21,293 bases of DNA from Chara braunii (taxonomy: Eukaryota > Streptophyta > Charophyceae > Charales > Characeae). This document shows, one piece after another, positions 1 to 8,997 of this stretch; the stretch's first letter is position 1; the number at the start of each line of letters is the position of its first letter. Where the stretch lies: contig BFEA01000025.1 in assembly GCA_003427395.1 (NCBI GenBank), positions 923,392 to 944,684 of the forward strand, given 5' to 3'. Under the pieces are notes generated by a model. The model saw only the letters and a program-made list of their open reading frames with translations, did no database searches and had not been told where the DNA came from. The translations under genes and the position numbers were made by a program.

Positions 1-185
1 TCACCTACACCCGTCCACCATAGCCATGCACCTTCAACCTCCACCTCCCTCCTTCACCTACACCCATCCACCATAGCCATGCACCTTCAACCTCCACCTT
101 CCTCTTCAGCTACACCCGTCCACCATAGCCATGCACCTTCAACCTCCGCATCCCTCCTTCACCTCCACACGTCCACCATAGGCGA
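1..185. repeat. 53-bp tandem repeat (about 3.5 copies)
   Basis: A C-rich unit of 52-53 bp recurs; the shared block CCACCATAGCCATGCACC starts at 15, 68 and 120, and a broken fourth copy starts at 173. The array probably extends left of the window. No coding frame is suggested. Confidence 0.9.
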
Positions 186-231
186 GCCACCGGTTAGGGT
201 AAGTCGATGATCAAGGTCGATTAGGGTGTGA

Positions 232-233
<2 letters not shown>

Positions 234-298
<65 letters not shown>

Positions 299-318
299 CG
301 CTCGCTCGCTCGCTCTAT
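234..318. repeat. (CT)n followed by (CTCG)n microsatellite
   Basis: An uninterrupted CT dinucleotide run of about 60 bases passes into five CTCG tetramers. Leu-Ser ORFs reading through it are low-complexity artefacts. Confidence 0.95.
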
Positions 319-413
319 CTCTCTCCCTCTCCTCTCATCTTCCTCCATTTCTTCACAATTCCTTAACCCCTAAAGCCTTCCGTCCCCCCTTCCCATCCAC
401 GGCATGTGACTAA

Positions 414-629
414 CTTCTACCCTCACCGTTATATTGCCAAGGAACGAACGGAAAGGAACTTGGTCCTTACTTGGTCGAAAACGAGGGCAAGGGGAGGGTT
501 GTCGGTCCCTTGTGCCACCAAGAAGGAAAGGGTACGAGACTATTGAGGATGTTGGTGAGAGCAAAAATGAGTGCTGTCTTGGATGAGGTCAGTCGACTCA
601 ACCACTTCCTCGACTGCATGCCTGAGTAA
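414..629 (+). pseudogene. Possible exon or coding remnant, unknown family
   Basis: One frame stays open from 414 to a TAA at 627-629 (71 codons); the first ATG is at 549. The translation has mixed, protein-like composition and ends in an amphipathic helix-like stretch (VLDEVSRLNHFLDCMPE). No family is recognised. A second open frame, 635-889, follows but lacks an ATG and contains a perfect splice donor (CAG|GTAAGT, GT at 783), so this could be a remnant of a spliced gene. Chance openness cannot be excluded; this is a weak call. Confidence 0.2.
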
Positions 630-906
630 GAAGAGTGTGGTTTGACTGTGAGGATGGAAGGAAGGCACCTAAAAGCATGAAAAAAAAAGAAAGGGAAGAC
701 TTGGACTTGCATGAGGGGCGGTGTGTTGACCCCATCGGGGACGGACGTATGCCATTGTCATATTTGCTTGGATCTGTTGCAGGTAAGTGGCTTGGACGAT
801 CTGGCAATGAGGGGAGTGTGCGACGTGGGACCATAATGAGGAAAAGGGGGTTTGAATCTCGAACGGCCGGGATGGACTTTGGGCTTTGACGATTGCATGA
901 CTAACG

Positions 907-1022
907 CGACCTGAAAAGACTAAGGGTCGGGGATGGGGTTTGATCTTGACTTTGCCTTGATGTGTGGTTGTGGTTGGGTCGCGAGTTTGGTAGGACCGCC
1001 TGAAAAAGGACTAAGGGCGGTC
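907..1022. other. Pair of hairpins with the same loop and different stems
   Basis: Hairpin 1 pairs CGACC (907-911) with GGTCG (925-929) around the loop TGAAAAGACTAAG. Hairpin 2 pairs GACCGCC (994-1000) with GGCGGTC (1016-1022) around TGAAAAAGGACTAAG. The loops are nearly identical while the stems differ but still pair. Function unknown. Confidence 0.5.
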
Positions 1023-1133
1023 ACGAGACCTGGGAGATGTATGCGTAGGCCGACTAGAGAAAAAATAGAGGCTAGGGGCAAAGGGACGAGCCGCCCCTAT
1101 GATGCTATAGGAAACTTGGGCCGCTAGTGAAGG

Positions 1134-1170
1134 AGTGCGTGGCCTAAGGAGAACGCTTAGCCTACGCACT
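1134..1170. other. Imperfect 15-bp inverted repeat
   Basis: The arms 1134-1148 and 1156-1170 pair at 13 of 15 positions around a 7-nt loop. No gene is seen nearby. The rest of 1030-2270 holds only short ORFs on both strands without recognisable domains. Confidence 0.6.
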
Positions 1171-1518
1171 GTAAAGAATAGGAAGCTCTCAATGAACCTC
1201 CCTGGACTGCCTGGATATTGGAAGGAGCAATTGCCTGGTAAGACAAACGGAGAATCGAAAACCTTGTGCTTGCGGACCTAGACCAGTGAGGCTACCACCC
1301 GGCTAGAGGGCTGAGTTACATCCCCAATGTTAAGCTCTCTCGCCCTATTGGCCAACCCCATCCATCTCATAGCACTAGGTGGGGGTGCCGCTGGGACGAA
1401 CGACCCGCGCCCTGAGAGTGAGCGTGGGCGGGTCGAGCCAAGTGAGACCCGCAGTGGGGTCGACCAAGGCTCGAAAGTCCTTCAGGGTATGGCCCCGACA
1501 AAATGGTGGAGATGCCGG

Positions 1519-1541
1519 GTATGGGTTAAACTAACCCATAC
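1519..1541. other. Perfect 10-bp hairpin
   Basis: GTATGGGTTA and its exact reverse complement TAACCCATAC are separated by three bases (AAC). It could be a cruciform or RNA hairpin, but no run of T follows, so a terminator is not supported. Confidence 0.7.
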
Positions 1542-2489
1542 GATTCCGAGGGGGGCGTCCAACGCAGACGTGAAGATAATTGAAGATAAGGAAAGAGGAC
1601 TTGTGTATGCATCTTCCCCCCATGAGCGAAAGCAGAGTTGAGGGCGGCTGGGCGCATGGCAAGGCCAGGCCTGGAGGAATAACATGAGTGCTCACACACC
1701 GGTTCAGCCATCCCTCCTGGGGATGACTCTAGTCCTCCTCTCTCTGCGCTGATGTTCGTCGGTCCGGGGGAGCCTTGGGCAAGCTGCAGGTCGACCCCTC
1801 CTCTTCGTATGAAAGAGGGGCTCCGGTTACCTGGCAGTGGTTGGGATTCCAGGCAAGTCCGGGTTTCGATGAAAGTCTCGCGGCGGAGCGATCCGACCGT
1901 TGGGCGCCTTCTCCCTTCTCCTAGGAGCCGCTAGGTTCCATGCACTCGCACCTAATGCTTGAATAAACCTCATATGAACAAAGGCGGCCATCGAGAAGGA
2001 ACAATCCTGCCCTATGAACGGACAGACTAACGAAGATAAAGGGAAAGAAGGGAGTTGCTAGACTCCAAAGAAAACTAGCTCCCCCGAGAAGATGCTCACG
2101 AGAAGGAACCGGACACAATGTATGGAAGTTAAGGGTGAGCTGCACACACAGTTTTGAGAGAAAAGTGTAAGGTGTGGGTAGGCCGTTGGGAGCACCTTGG
2201 GATAAGCACTCGTACTATGTGTGTCCCACTTGGGACTTGTGGCTGCGTGATGGGGATTCGAGCGTCCTGCCATGTGGAAGGAAAGGATTGGTTTGAGCCG
2301 GCCAGCGTGGGATGCGAACTGGTCGTCCTCTTTGAAGTTCACCGGGTTCCGTGTGTGGGGTCGGGCCACCGGACTGTCAGGCAAGGGTTGGACTCGTCGG
2401 CTGATTAGTAGCATTCTCACCCGAGCGGTCCGAGCGTGGCTCGATGACCTTCCCCAGGCGGGATGTGAAACCTCTTCAGGCAGGGCGGC

Positions 2490-3147
2490 TGCTTGTCGGC
2501 AGACGGCAGGGGGACCACTGCATATGGGGCAAGGAAGGAGCCTCGGAGGCGATTAAAAGCTTCTCGTAACATGGCTTTGGAAAAACTATTCCTTATCGGA
2601 CCGATGGAAATAAATGCCCGGACGGCTGGCTCCAATGGCCCTACCGAGATGTGCGGGGTGATTCCCGAGATTAACGGTGGGTACACGAGCGACAACTCGG
2701 GATGGGGTATTCTAGGTAAGGAGGAAAGGGCGAATGCCTTGCCGAGACCTGGGTACCGCGCTCACGACGGTTGAGCTGTGATGGAGGTTTGGGCTGAAAA
2801 CCCTGCCGATAATAACAGTGGAGAGACCATTTATGGGAAAAAGGTCGGTGAGGAGATGACCGACCTATGTGTGACGTTTGCCTGGTTTTGCTTTTTGTGC
2901 CTCCCTCTGTAAAGTTGCCTGATGGGGACCGAGCTTCTAAGTCTATTCTCACCTCCAGGTCTAAGTCCGCACGAGAGAGAGAACATGAGGAAGAGGTTGG
3001 ATAGGAGTCGGAAGAAAGTGGAACCAAGAAAAAGGAATGCGAGCCACTGGTGGTCGATTGGGGGGACTGGTTAGGGATGCGGCGCTGGCTGATACGCTTG
3101 GAGGATGGGTGGAGAACTTTAGGGAGACCTTGATGAGGGGTCTCTAA
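2490..3147 (+). pseudogene. Decayed coding region of unknown family, upstream of ORF A
   Basis: No single frame is open, but protein-like translation passes from frame to frame. Frame 3 runs 2493-2774, then a TGA, then 2775-2912, including IYGKKVGEEMTDLCVTFAWF. Frame 2 covers about 2867-3070, with a highly charged Ser/Glu/Lys segment containing one TAG at 3002. A last change to frame 1 gives a Trp/Leu-rich tail ending at TAA 3145-3147. Each switch needs one small indel. The pattern (globular part, acidic linker, short helical end) suggests an old gene on the same strand as ORFs A-D, about 100 bp upstream of A. I do not recognise the family, and it does not show the motifs shared by A-D. An earlier frame-1 stretch (2272-2556) may belong to it. 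Confidence 0.35.
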
Positions 3148-3246
3148 AACAACGCTCATCTAGGATAATGGTGGACCTAACCCGAGGGCCAATTGGTGCG
3201 CTCATTGGACGAAACAGGTCTTGGCCACCGGTATAAAGAAGGCAGG

Positions 3247-4050
3247 ATGGCGCAGTGGCTGACGTCGCTGACCTACTCAGATGGACCAGAGATGCCAATA
3301 GATGTGAAGGGTGGGGTATCAGTCGTAATGCCAGAGGAAGAAACGTGGACGGACCTGGAGCCGGCCTATCAAACTGTAATGCTGGCCGAAAGTGATGCCT
3401 TCCTATGGATTGAAACGATGTGGACTAAGGTAACCTTGACCAGGATAATGTCGTGCCTATTGGACTTAGAGTTCCGGGGGACCGTGGAAGCCCGGGGATG
3501 GATCTGCTTGTCAAAGGAGAGGGAGACTGCGATGGTTGTCGAACTCGCCTTGGGGAAACTTCCGTACAAACTGTTCAGGGAGGTCGAGCAAGAAGTAGTG
3601 TGGGCTGCGTGCCAACGAGTGGAAATGACGATGGAATCGATTGATGTGCGGGTAGAACTTGGGGATAGGGAGAACGTGTGGAAGCCGTACAGGGCCCTAA
3701 GGTGTGTCATGCCGTCCTCCATGGTAGACGCTGTCTTTGGAACCCGGAGTAGGTTGGTGCGAATATGCAGGGCCATGGCCGGGTTGGGGTTGCACTAGGG
3801 AGCCCGCCAGGATTTCTTCCGGTTGTCGGTCGAAATGGGACCCTTCGAGGGAAACTGGGGAAGGGAACTGGCCGAGATCTTAAACCATCTCAGCACAGAG
3901 GGCTTGTTAGTCCCAAGCGACGTGCACTGGCGGATAGTTTACAGGAATGTTGCGGTAGGGAAAATCTGTCTGGAGGGTGTACGGGACATGTGGCCTAAAG
4001 AGAATGAAGATGACTCCGAGGAGGAGGACGAGATGGAAATCGAGGAATGA
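3247..4050 (+). pseudogene. ORF A: first copy of the four-member unknown family, one in-frame stop
   Basis: The reading is 267 codons from ATG 3247 (CAGGATGGC context) to TGA 4048-4050, with a single in-frame TAG at 3796-3798 (codon 184); both sides align to ORFs B and D. The start is supported by spacing: Gly-Gly-Val falls at residues 22-24 and Pro at 29, exactly as in ORF B started at 4122. Family blocks seen in order are GGVSVVMP (22-29), FLWIETMW, the CLSKE block, CVMPSSMVDAVFG, and after the stop EMGPFEGNWGRELAEIL. The C-terminus is a run of Asp/Glu (DDSEEEDEMEIEE), which its siblings do not share to this extent. No signal peptide or membrane segment is seen. Function unknown. The TAG may be a recent nonsense mutation, an assembly error or readthrough. 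Confidence 0.7.
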
Positions 4051-4121
4051 GATTTCTAGGGAAAAGGGGGGGGCTGAGGATGGAATGGTTGGGTCGCGTG
4101 GGGGTGTGCAGGGAATCAAGG

Positions 4122-4874
4122 ATGGCAAGGGAGCAAAGCTTGTGGGCGCGGATGTTTAGAGGATGGACACCTAGGAGGGTTGAGGGCGGGGTAGAAATGG
4201 TCCTGCCAACAAGGAACGAGTGGCGCGGCGCGGCCTGCGACTGGGTGGGAGTAGAGATGGTACCGACTATGTCCTTTTTGTGGGTAGAACGGGTGTGGGA
4301 TTCGGTTCGAGAAAATGAGGCGTGGGATGAAATAGCCGAGGGGAACGTGGAAGCACTTGGGACGGTGTGCCTTTCGAAGAATGAGTGGTATATGTTTTGC
4401 ACGCACCTAGCGGGGGGACGAGACCCGATGTGGATTTTAGAGGATGCCGAGCGGTTAACTTGGGAAATGGGGCAGAATTTTGCAAATGAGGGGTGGGATG
4501 AAGTGGGAAGCAGGGTCGTGATGGTAGGATGGGAGGACCTTAGGCTCCCCTACCAGTTAGTCCAGGTGAGGGTGCCTCATTTTGTTGCAGACTGGTTCGG
4601 AGGGTACGAACATATCCGCGCCGTAGCGGAATCCATGGACGAGGTAGAAACAGGCTTCGCCTGGTTATCATACGCTTATTACGAGGCGTCATTGCGATTC
4701 GGGCCATTTCACGGGGACCGGGCTGAGGAAGTGGTCGAGATCCTGAAGGAACTTAAGGACTACCGACTAGAGGTAGGAAAGGAAGTCGAGGAGGCGATAC
4801 TCCGTCGGAAAATAGCCGCAGCGCCCTCGTATGTAGGGGACGTCTTCTTGTTGTTTGAGGTCCTATGGATTTGA
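4122..4874 (+). CDS. ORF B: second copy of the unknown family, open
   Basis: This is an open frame of 250 codons from ATG 4122 (purine at -3, G at +4). The same frame also opens at ATG 4047, which overlaps the stop of ORF A as ATGA; 4122 is preferred because it starts MAREQSLWA, matching MARRMTLWE of ORF C, and places GGV at 22-24 and Pro29 as in A. Family blocks are GGVEMVLP, FLWVERVW, VCLSKNEW, an AGGRDP block shared with C, VRVPHFVADWFGG, RFGPFHGDRAEEVVEIL and a terminal YVGDVFLLFE. The protein is rich in Trp, Glu and Val, looks soluble, and has no transmembrane helix. No known domain is recognised and no catalytic motif is evident. It is one of two members without a break, which hints at constraint or at recent arrival. 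Confidence 0.75.
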   Translation: MAREQSLWARMFRGWTPRRVEGGVEMVLPTRNEWRGAACDWVGVEMVPTMSFLWVERVWDSVRENEAWDEIAEGNVEALGTVCLSKNEWYMFCTHLAGGRDPMWILEDAERLTWEMGQNFANEGWDEVGSRVVMVGWEDLRLPYQLVQVRVPHFVADWFGGYEHIRAVAESMDEVETGFAWLSYAYYEASLRFGPFHGDRAEEVVEILKELKDYRLEVGKEVEEAILRRKIAAAPSYVGDVFLLFEVLWI

Positions 4875-4964
4875 GTACGAACCTGGGAAGACAGGGGAAT
4901 AGGGGGATTGGCTGGGAAAAGAAAGGGCATTGTACATTAAAGAAGGGGTAGTGTACACAAAAAC

Positions 4965-4999
4965 GGGGGGGGGGGAACCGAAACAGAGAAGGGGGGGGG
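4965..4999 (+). other. Two long G runs between ORFs B and C
   Basis: An 11-G run (4965-4975) and a 9-G run (4991-4999) lie in the 229-bp gap between B and C; a further 8-G run lies at 4066-4073 in front of B. They could form G-quadruplexes or simply be slippage-prone homopolymers. Confidence 0.5.
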
Positions 5000-5103
5000 C
5001 TAGGGCAACTAGGAGATAAGGGGAGAAGACGAGAACTAAGGAAACTTGACTAACGTGGTGCATGCAGAAATCAAGAGCGAGGAGCGGTAGCAGGTAACGA
5101 GGA

Positions 5104-5857
5104 ATGGCTAGGCGTATGACACTTTGGGAAACTCGGCCGCGAGGGATATTGCCGCCATGTTTCTTGGATAGAAGGGTGAGGTTAGCCTGCCCTCCAGGGG
5201 TGGGGTGTATAATCCGGTGATGGACTCGGTTGGGGTAGAACTGGTGAAGGACACGGTGTACCTGGTGGTGGAATTAGAATGGCGCGCAAGGGGTGAGTTT
5301 GGGGGCACCAACCTGGAGTTGCCGGGACGGGTGCGCGCGACAGGGTCCCTATACTTGTCGGATGCGGGATGGCGGACCTTCGGGGTGGCCTTGGCGGATG
5401 GCCGTGACCCCGTACGGATGTTTGACGGGGTGTGGCAGGTGACCTGGAGGGAAGGGTTTGTGTTCGCCAACCCGGACCGGGATGACGTAACGGCGACCGT
5501 GCGTGTGGTCGAGGTAGGAGCTAGTATCTTGCCTTATGAAAATATGTGCATGGTCTTGCCACCCTTTTTGCTTGAGCGAATGGGAGGGGTAGAACGTGCT
5601 GAGATGGCGGTGATAGCCCTGGGTAGGTTGTGTTTTAGTAACATGACCGTCTATCGAGAATACTACCGGGCCTTTCTGGAACTAGGGCCGTTCAATGAGG
5701 AGCAGGAGTACGAGGTGCTAAACATTCTACAGTCGTAGTGGGCACTAGACCTGGAATACCGACGATAACCGTATGGGAGATAGCTAGGCGTGAGATAGGA
5801 TGCGGGCTGACATATGTGGACGACGTCCGCCGACTGTTCGAGGGGGTAGAAGAGTAA
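5104..5857 (+). pseudogene. ORF C: third copy of the unknown family, two frameshifts
   Basis: Homology to B and D runs through three frames. The start is at ATG 5104 (MARRMTLWE, like MAREQSLWA of B). The frame changes near 5172 into the long open part ending at TAG 5736-5738. A second change near 5735 gives the conserved tail TITVWEIARREIG and LTYVDDVRRLFE, ending at TAA 5855-5857. The summed length is about 251 codons, equal to ORF B. Blocks seen are GEVSLPSRGG, ELEW, SLYLSDAGW, LADGRDP (shared with B), MVLPPFLLERMGG and LELGPFNEEQEYEVLNIL. The GPF block lacks the Gly-Asn/Asp-Arg seen in its siblings. The frameshifts are real decay unless the assembly carries single-base errors. Function unknown. 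Confidence 0.65.
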
Positions 5858-5984
5858 GAGGGCAGAAAAAAAAGCAAGGGGGAAGGTAGATCAGCGGGAT
5901 CGGGCTATAAGGGGGCTTGAAGAAAACAAAAAAGAGAGGTTCCTTTTCCCTTTTCCCCTTTTTTTTTGTGCGTGGTGTATGTAG

Positions 5985-5997
5985 GGCGATATTCGCC
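5985..5997. other. Small hairpin just before ORF D
   Basis: GGCGA-TAT-TCGCC pairs perfectly immediately after a pyrimidine tract and TAG (5982-5984), and ends five bases before the ATG of ORF D. It would sit in the 5' leader of any D message. Confidence 0.4.
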
Positions 5998-6001
5998 AAC
6001 A

Positions 6002-6787
6002 ATGGCGGCAAGACACGTTCGTACGAACCGACGGGACATGCACCCGCAACCGCCCATGGAAACCAGAGGCGGATGGGAAGTGTCACTCCCGACAAGCTAC
6101 ATTGTCCGGGGGATAGATACGGAATGGCGGGTTGTGACCCTAGGACGGAATCAGGCTTTCATGCTAGTTGAGTGCCTATGGGGTGGCATGAGATTCGATA
6201 TGGGGCCAGGAGACGACTTATATACTGACCTCAGGGTGACAAGGACTCTATATTTCCCAGAAATTGGGGGGCAAATGTTGGGAACTGAACAGGCCTTGGG
6301 GCATGGGTTGTTACCAGTGTTCCGGAGGGCAGTCAGGGTCCTAAACCGGATAGGCCATGAGGTTAGGGGAAGACGGAATGTGGGATTAAGGACGCGCATA
6401 AAAGTAGGGGGATGGCGAGACTTTAGGGCCCCTATGTCTGGACTGCGCTGCCGGGTGCCCCGCTTCATGGTTGATTTGGTTTTTGGGAGTCTCGCTCGGG
6501 CAAGGGACCTTGCGAATTCAACCGTAATCTGGGAACGCTACTTCTCACCACAGGCCACGGGGATGTTCTATGACGCGGCAGTAAGGCATGGGCCGTTCTG
6601 GGGAAACCGGGTGCGAGAATTGCTGGAATTCCTTGAGATCCTGATATTCGGAACGCCCTGTCCGTCGTTTGAGGAATACGAGCCAATAATCATAAGGGAG
6701 ATCGAGATGGGGGAGAACTATCTCGCAGGGGTGGCAAGACTATTTGAGAAACCAGATGAGAGGGAGAGACCGGAAGAGCCAGCGTAG
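6002..6787 (+). CDS. ORF D: fourth copy of the unknown family, open
   Basis: This is an uninterrupted 261-codon frame from ATG 6002 (ACAATGGCG, good plant-type context) to TAG 6785-6787. The frame is also open upstream, but only from non-ATG codons. Gly-Gly-Trp at 23-25 and Pro30 match the spacing in A and B. Blocks are GGWEVSLP, FMLVECLW, TLYFPEIGG, VGGWRDFRAPMSGLRCRVP, RFMVDLVFGS, HGPFWGNRVRELLEFLEI and a terminal ENYLAGVARLFE, followed by a Glu/Arg/Pro-rich tail. It has no signal peptide, membrane span or recognised domain. It ends 293 bp before gag on the same strand. A 30-base pyrimidine stretch ending in TAG at 5984 precedes it and could be a splice acceptor. Function unknown; a retroelement accessory protein and a host gene family are both possible. 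Confidence 0.75.
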   Translation: MAARHVRTNRRDMHPQPPMETRGGWEVSLPTSYIVRGIDTEWRVVTLGRNQAFMLVECLWGGMRFDMGPGDDLYTDLRVTRTLYFPEIGGQMLGTEQALGHGLLPVFRRAVRVLNRIGHEVRGRRNVGLRTRIKVGGWRDFRAPMSGLRCRVPRFMVDLVFGSLARARDLANSTVIWERYFSPQATGMFYDAAVRHGPFWGNRVRELLEFLEILIFGTPCPSFEEYEPIIIREIEMGENYLAGVARLFEKPDERERPEEPA

Positions 6788-7080
6788 GAAAGATGTCAGA
6801 AAAAAATGGTAGATAATAAGAACCAAAGGGGAAAGAAAAATAGGTATAAAAAAACCGATTAGATGGTCGCGACCAGATCTACCATGGGTTGAATACATGC
6901 CAGGAAAAGGGGGTGAGAGACGCCGTTGCAACCAAAGGCGCGGCTAAGATGCCTAGGATAAGCGAAGGGAAGAGCAAAAAGGGGTGAAAAATAGGCAATT
7001 CTAAAGGCTAAGAGAATTATGTGCGATTGCCAAAAAAAAAAAAAATCCTTTTCCTTCTTCCATATCACAGGAAGGAAAAC
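6788..7080 (+). promoter_or_regulatory. Leader region between ORF D and gag
   Basis: This A/G-rich gap holds a TATA-like TATAAA (6845-6850), a perfect 12-bp palindrome TGGTCGCGACCA (6864-6875), a 13-A run (7032-7044), and then a pyrimidine tract ending in ATCACAG at 7070, ten bases before the gag ATG. The last looks like a 3' splice site. No LTR termini or primer-binding site are recognisable here, so the 5' LTR does not sit between D and gag. Confidence 0.35.
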
Positions 7081-8997
7081 ATGGCCACGGGAGACGAGGC
7101 TGGAAGTCAATTGAGGGACGAAAATCAGGATGCAGAGGACAACGTAGATCAAGAAGAGCGGGACCTAGGGGATCAAGGGTCGGCAAAGTCACTAGGAAAC
7201 AGGGAGAGGAGCAAGGACGTTGTGCTCGGGGAAGATTCAGGAAAGAGTGGGGGAAGTAAACGGGGGACTCCGGGAACCAAGGAAGTCAAAGACACGGAGA
7301 GTCCGACACGTCAGCAGCCCGAGGGGGCGGAGCTGAAAAAGGTCAGGCTAACGGATGCACGGAGGAAGCTAGCCGAAGTAGAGAGACGCACGGCAGAATA
7401 CAGGGCAAAACTATTGGAAGAGATCATGAACGATGCCGAGAAAAATGCCGCTGATGACAGGACGTGGGAAGAAGGGGAAGTGGACCTCGGGCAAGGAAGC
7501 CAGGATGGGGATGCACAACACAGGAAGGATCGGCCTAGAGACACGAGGGACATCCCAACAAGGAAAGGGAAAGAAGAAATAAAATTCCTTAGGGAGGATA
7601 AGGATAGACCAGTCAATCCACCCCTACTGGACAGCGGAGCAAGCCTACCCTCGGTGTCGCCTGTAAGTGCAAGAGGATGCGAGGGACTCTGGAGCTTGAG
7701 GGAAAGGGTGCCAGGATGGTTTGACCCGGAGGGGATCGCAAAGCCAAAAGGGCAACTCGATTTTAGCAAGGAAGGCGCCGGTCCGAGTTCCGCGACAGGA
7801 CCTGGGATGATTAAGGGAGGGCTTAGGAAGGTGGTGTCGTCCCTCACGCGTGCTCTAAGCAAAAACCAGGGATACTTGGCCGACGCCAAGAAAAAGTTGA
7901 CTTTCGATGGAGGAAACATCACCAAGTTCCTAATCGATTATGAAAATCTAGCAGCTTTGCTAAGATGGACTGAGGAGGAAAAAATGGAGCACCTAGGCCA
8001 GCATGTGTCACTCAACCTAGGTAGGGACATAATGGCAATCGTCGCAATAAGCGGATCATGGAAAGAGGCCAGGGACATGATGATGAGGAAGTATCTAGCA
8101 GACGAAAAGATGGCCACGGAGGCGGAACTGGCTACAGTGCAGAGGAAGAATTTCGCAACATACAGCGACTTCCTAAGGGANTTTACNCTCGTAGCNCTAC
8201 GAATCCNCGGAGTGACGGANCGNATAATGAGCAAGTANTTNCTNAAGCAGTTCACCGAGTTTGACAAAGATAAGATCTTGTCCGCCTATCAGCAGACAAC
8301 AAAGTTCCTGAACACTAGAGACGTAGATTTCAGCACTATAACGGATATTGCAGAGAAGATGGTGGTGACTGACTCATTGGCCCTGCTAAAAGAAGGAGAG
8401 ATCATAGATTTGACAGGCAAGACTGGAGATAAAGTGAAGAAAGGAATCGAAAGCCTGCACGAGCGGGTCCATGGGGTTGACGGCAAGATAGAGAGCGTAG
8501 AGAATGCATTAGTGGTGATGCAAGCCTAGGTCTCGCAAACGCAAGCAGCACGACCCCCCCTCCCGCCACAATAGGCAATCGTACCCCCAGGGATAACCAA
8601 CCGCGGTAATAATCGAAAGGACCCGGCCAATGAGCAGTGCAAGTACCGCATGATAGTCGGACATTTTGTCTGCATGTGTCCCAGGCTTAACCACGATATC
8701 ATCCTTAAATGGTGCTTTAAAACTTTGCGCGGGGAAATCCTGGGGCCACGAGAAGAGAGGGTAAACTGAAACTCGTCGGGAGGGATGCACAGAGCAGTAA
8801 TCGCACTTAACAACCTGGACGCAGTCGCGGTTGAGGCCGAACCAGTAGAGGAGCTTACCTGGGGACAGGCACCCGGGCGAGGGCACCAGGTTAACTTCAT
8901 CACCGAGAGTGATGACCGCGACGGGGTTAATGTGACCATCAGACAACGGGGTGCTGCAAAGAAGGTAATTCAGGACGCGGTCATGGAAGACGCGTAG
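7081..8997 (+). pseudogene. gag: gag: capsid/nucleocapsid polyprotein, broken by stops
   Basis: ATG 7081 (AAACATGGCC) opens 482 codons to TAG 8527. The same frame continues with coding character through TAG 8572, TGA 8767 and TAG 8995. Residues 1-80 are hydrophilic and charged. About 83-125 form a likely coiled coil (KKVRLTDARRKLAEVERR). About 270-440 resemble the Ty3-type capsid (LTFDGGNITKFLIDYENL onward). A CCHC zinc knuckle lies at 8638-8679 with C-x2-C-x4-H-x4-C spacing, but the second Cys codon is CGC (Arg). Nine ambiguous bases lie at 8181-8244, eight of them at third codon positions. Gag would form the virus-like particle and bind element RNA. This copy can make at most a Gag lacking the knuckle. 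The family assignment rests on layout and the knuckle; the capsid call is weaker. Confidence 0.8.

Noticed and set aside
2671-3159. 162-codon minus-strand frame
   Set aside because: Ser/Pro/His-rich antisense composition with no motif; the plus strand reads better as a decayed gene.
3229-3238. TATAAA just before ORF A as a promoter
   Set aside because: It ends only nine bases before the ATG, so transcription would begin inside the ORF; the same problem applies to TATAAA at 14061 before ORF E.
7311-7925. 204-codon minus-strand frame inside gag
   Set aside because: It is the antisense shadow of the gag frame; its Ser/Pro/Leu-rich composition follows from the sense codons.
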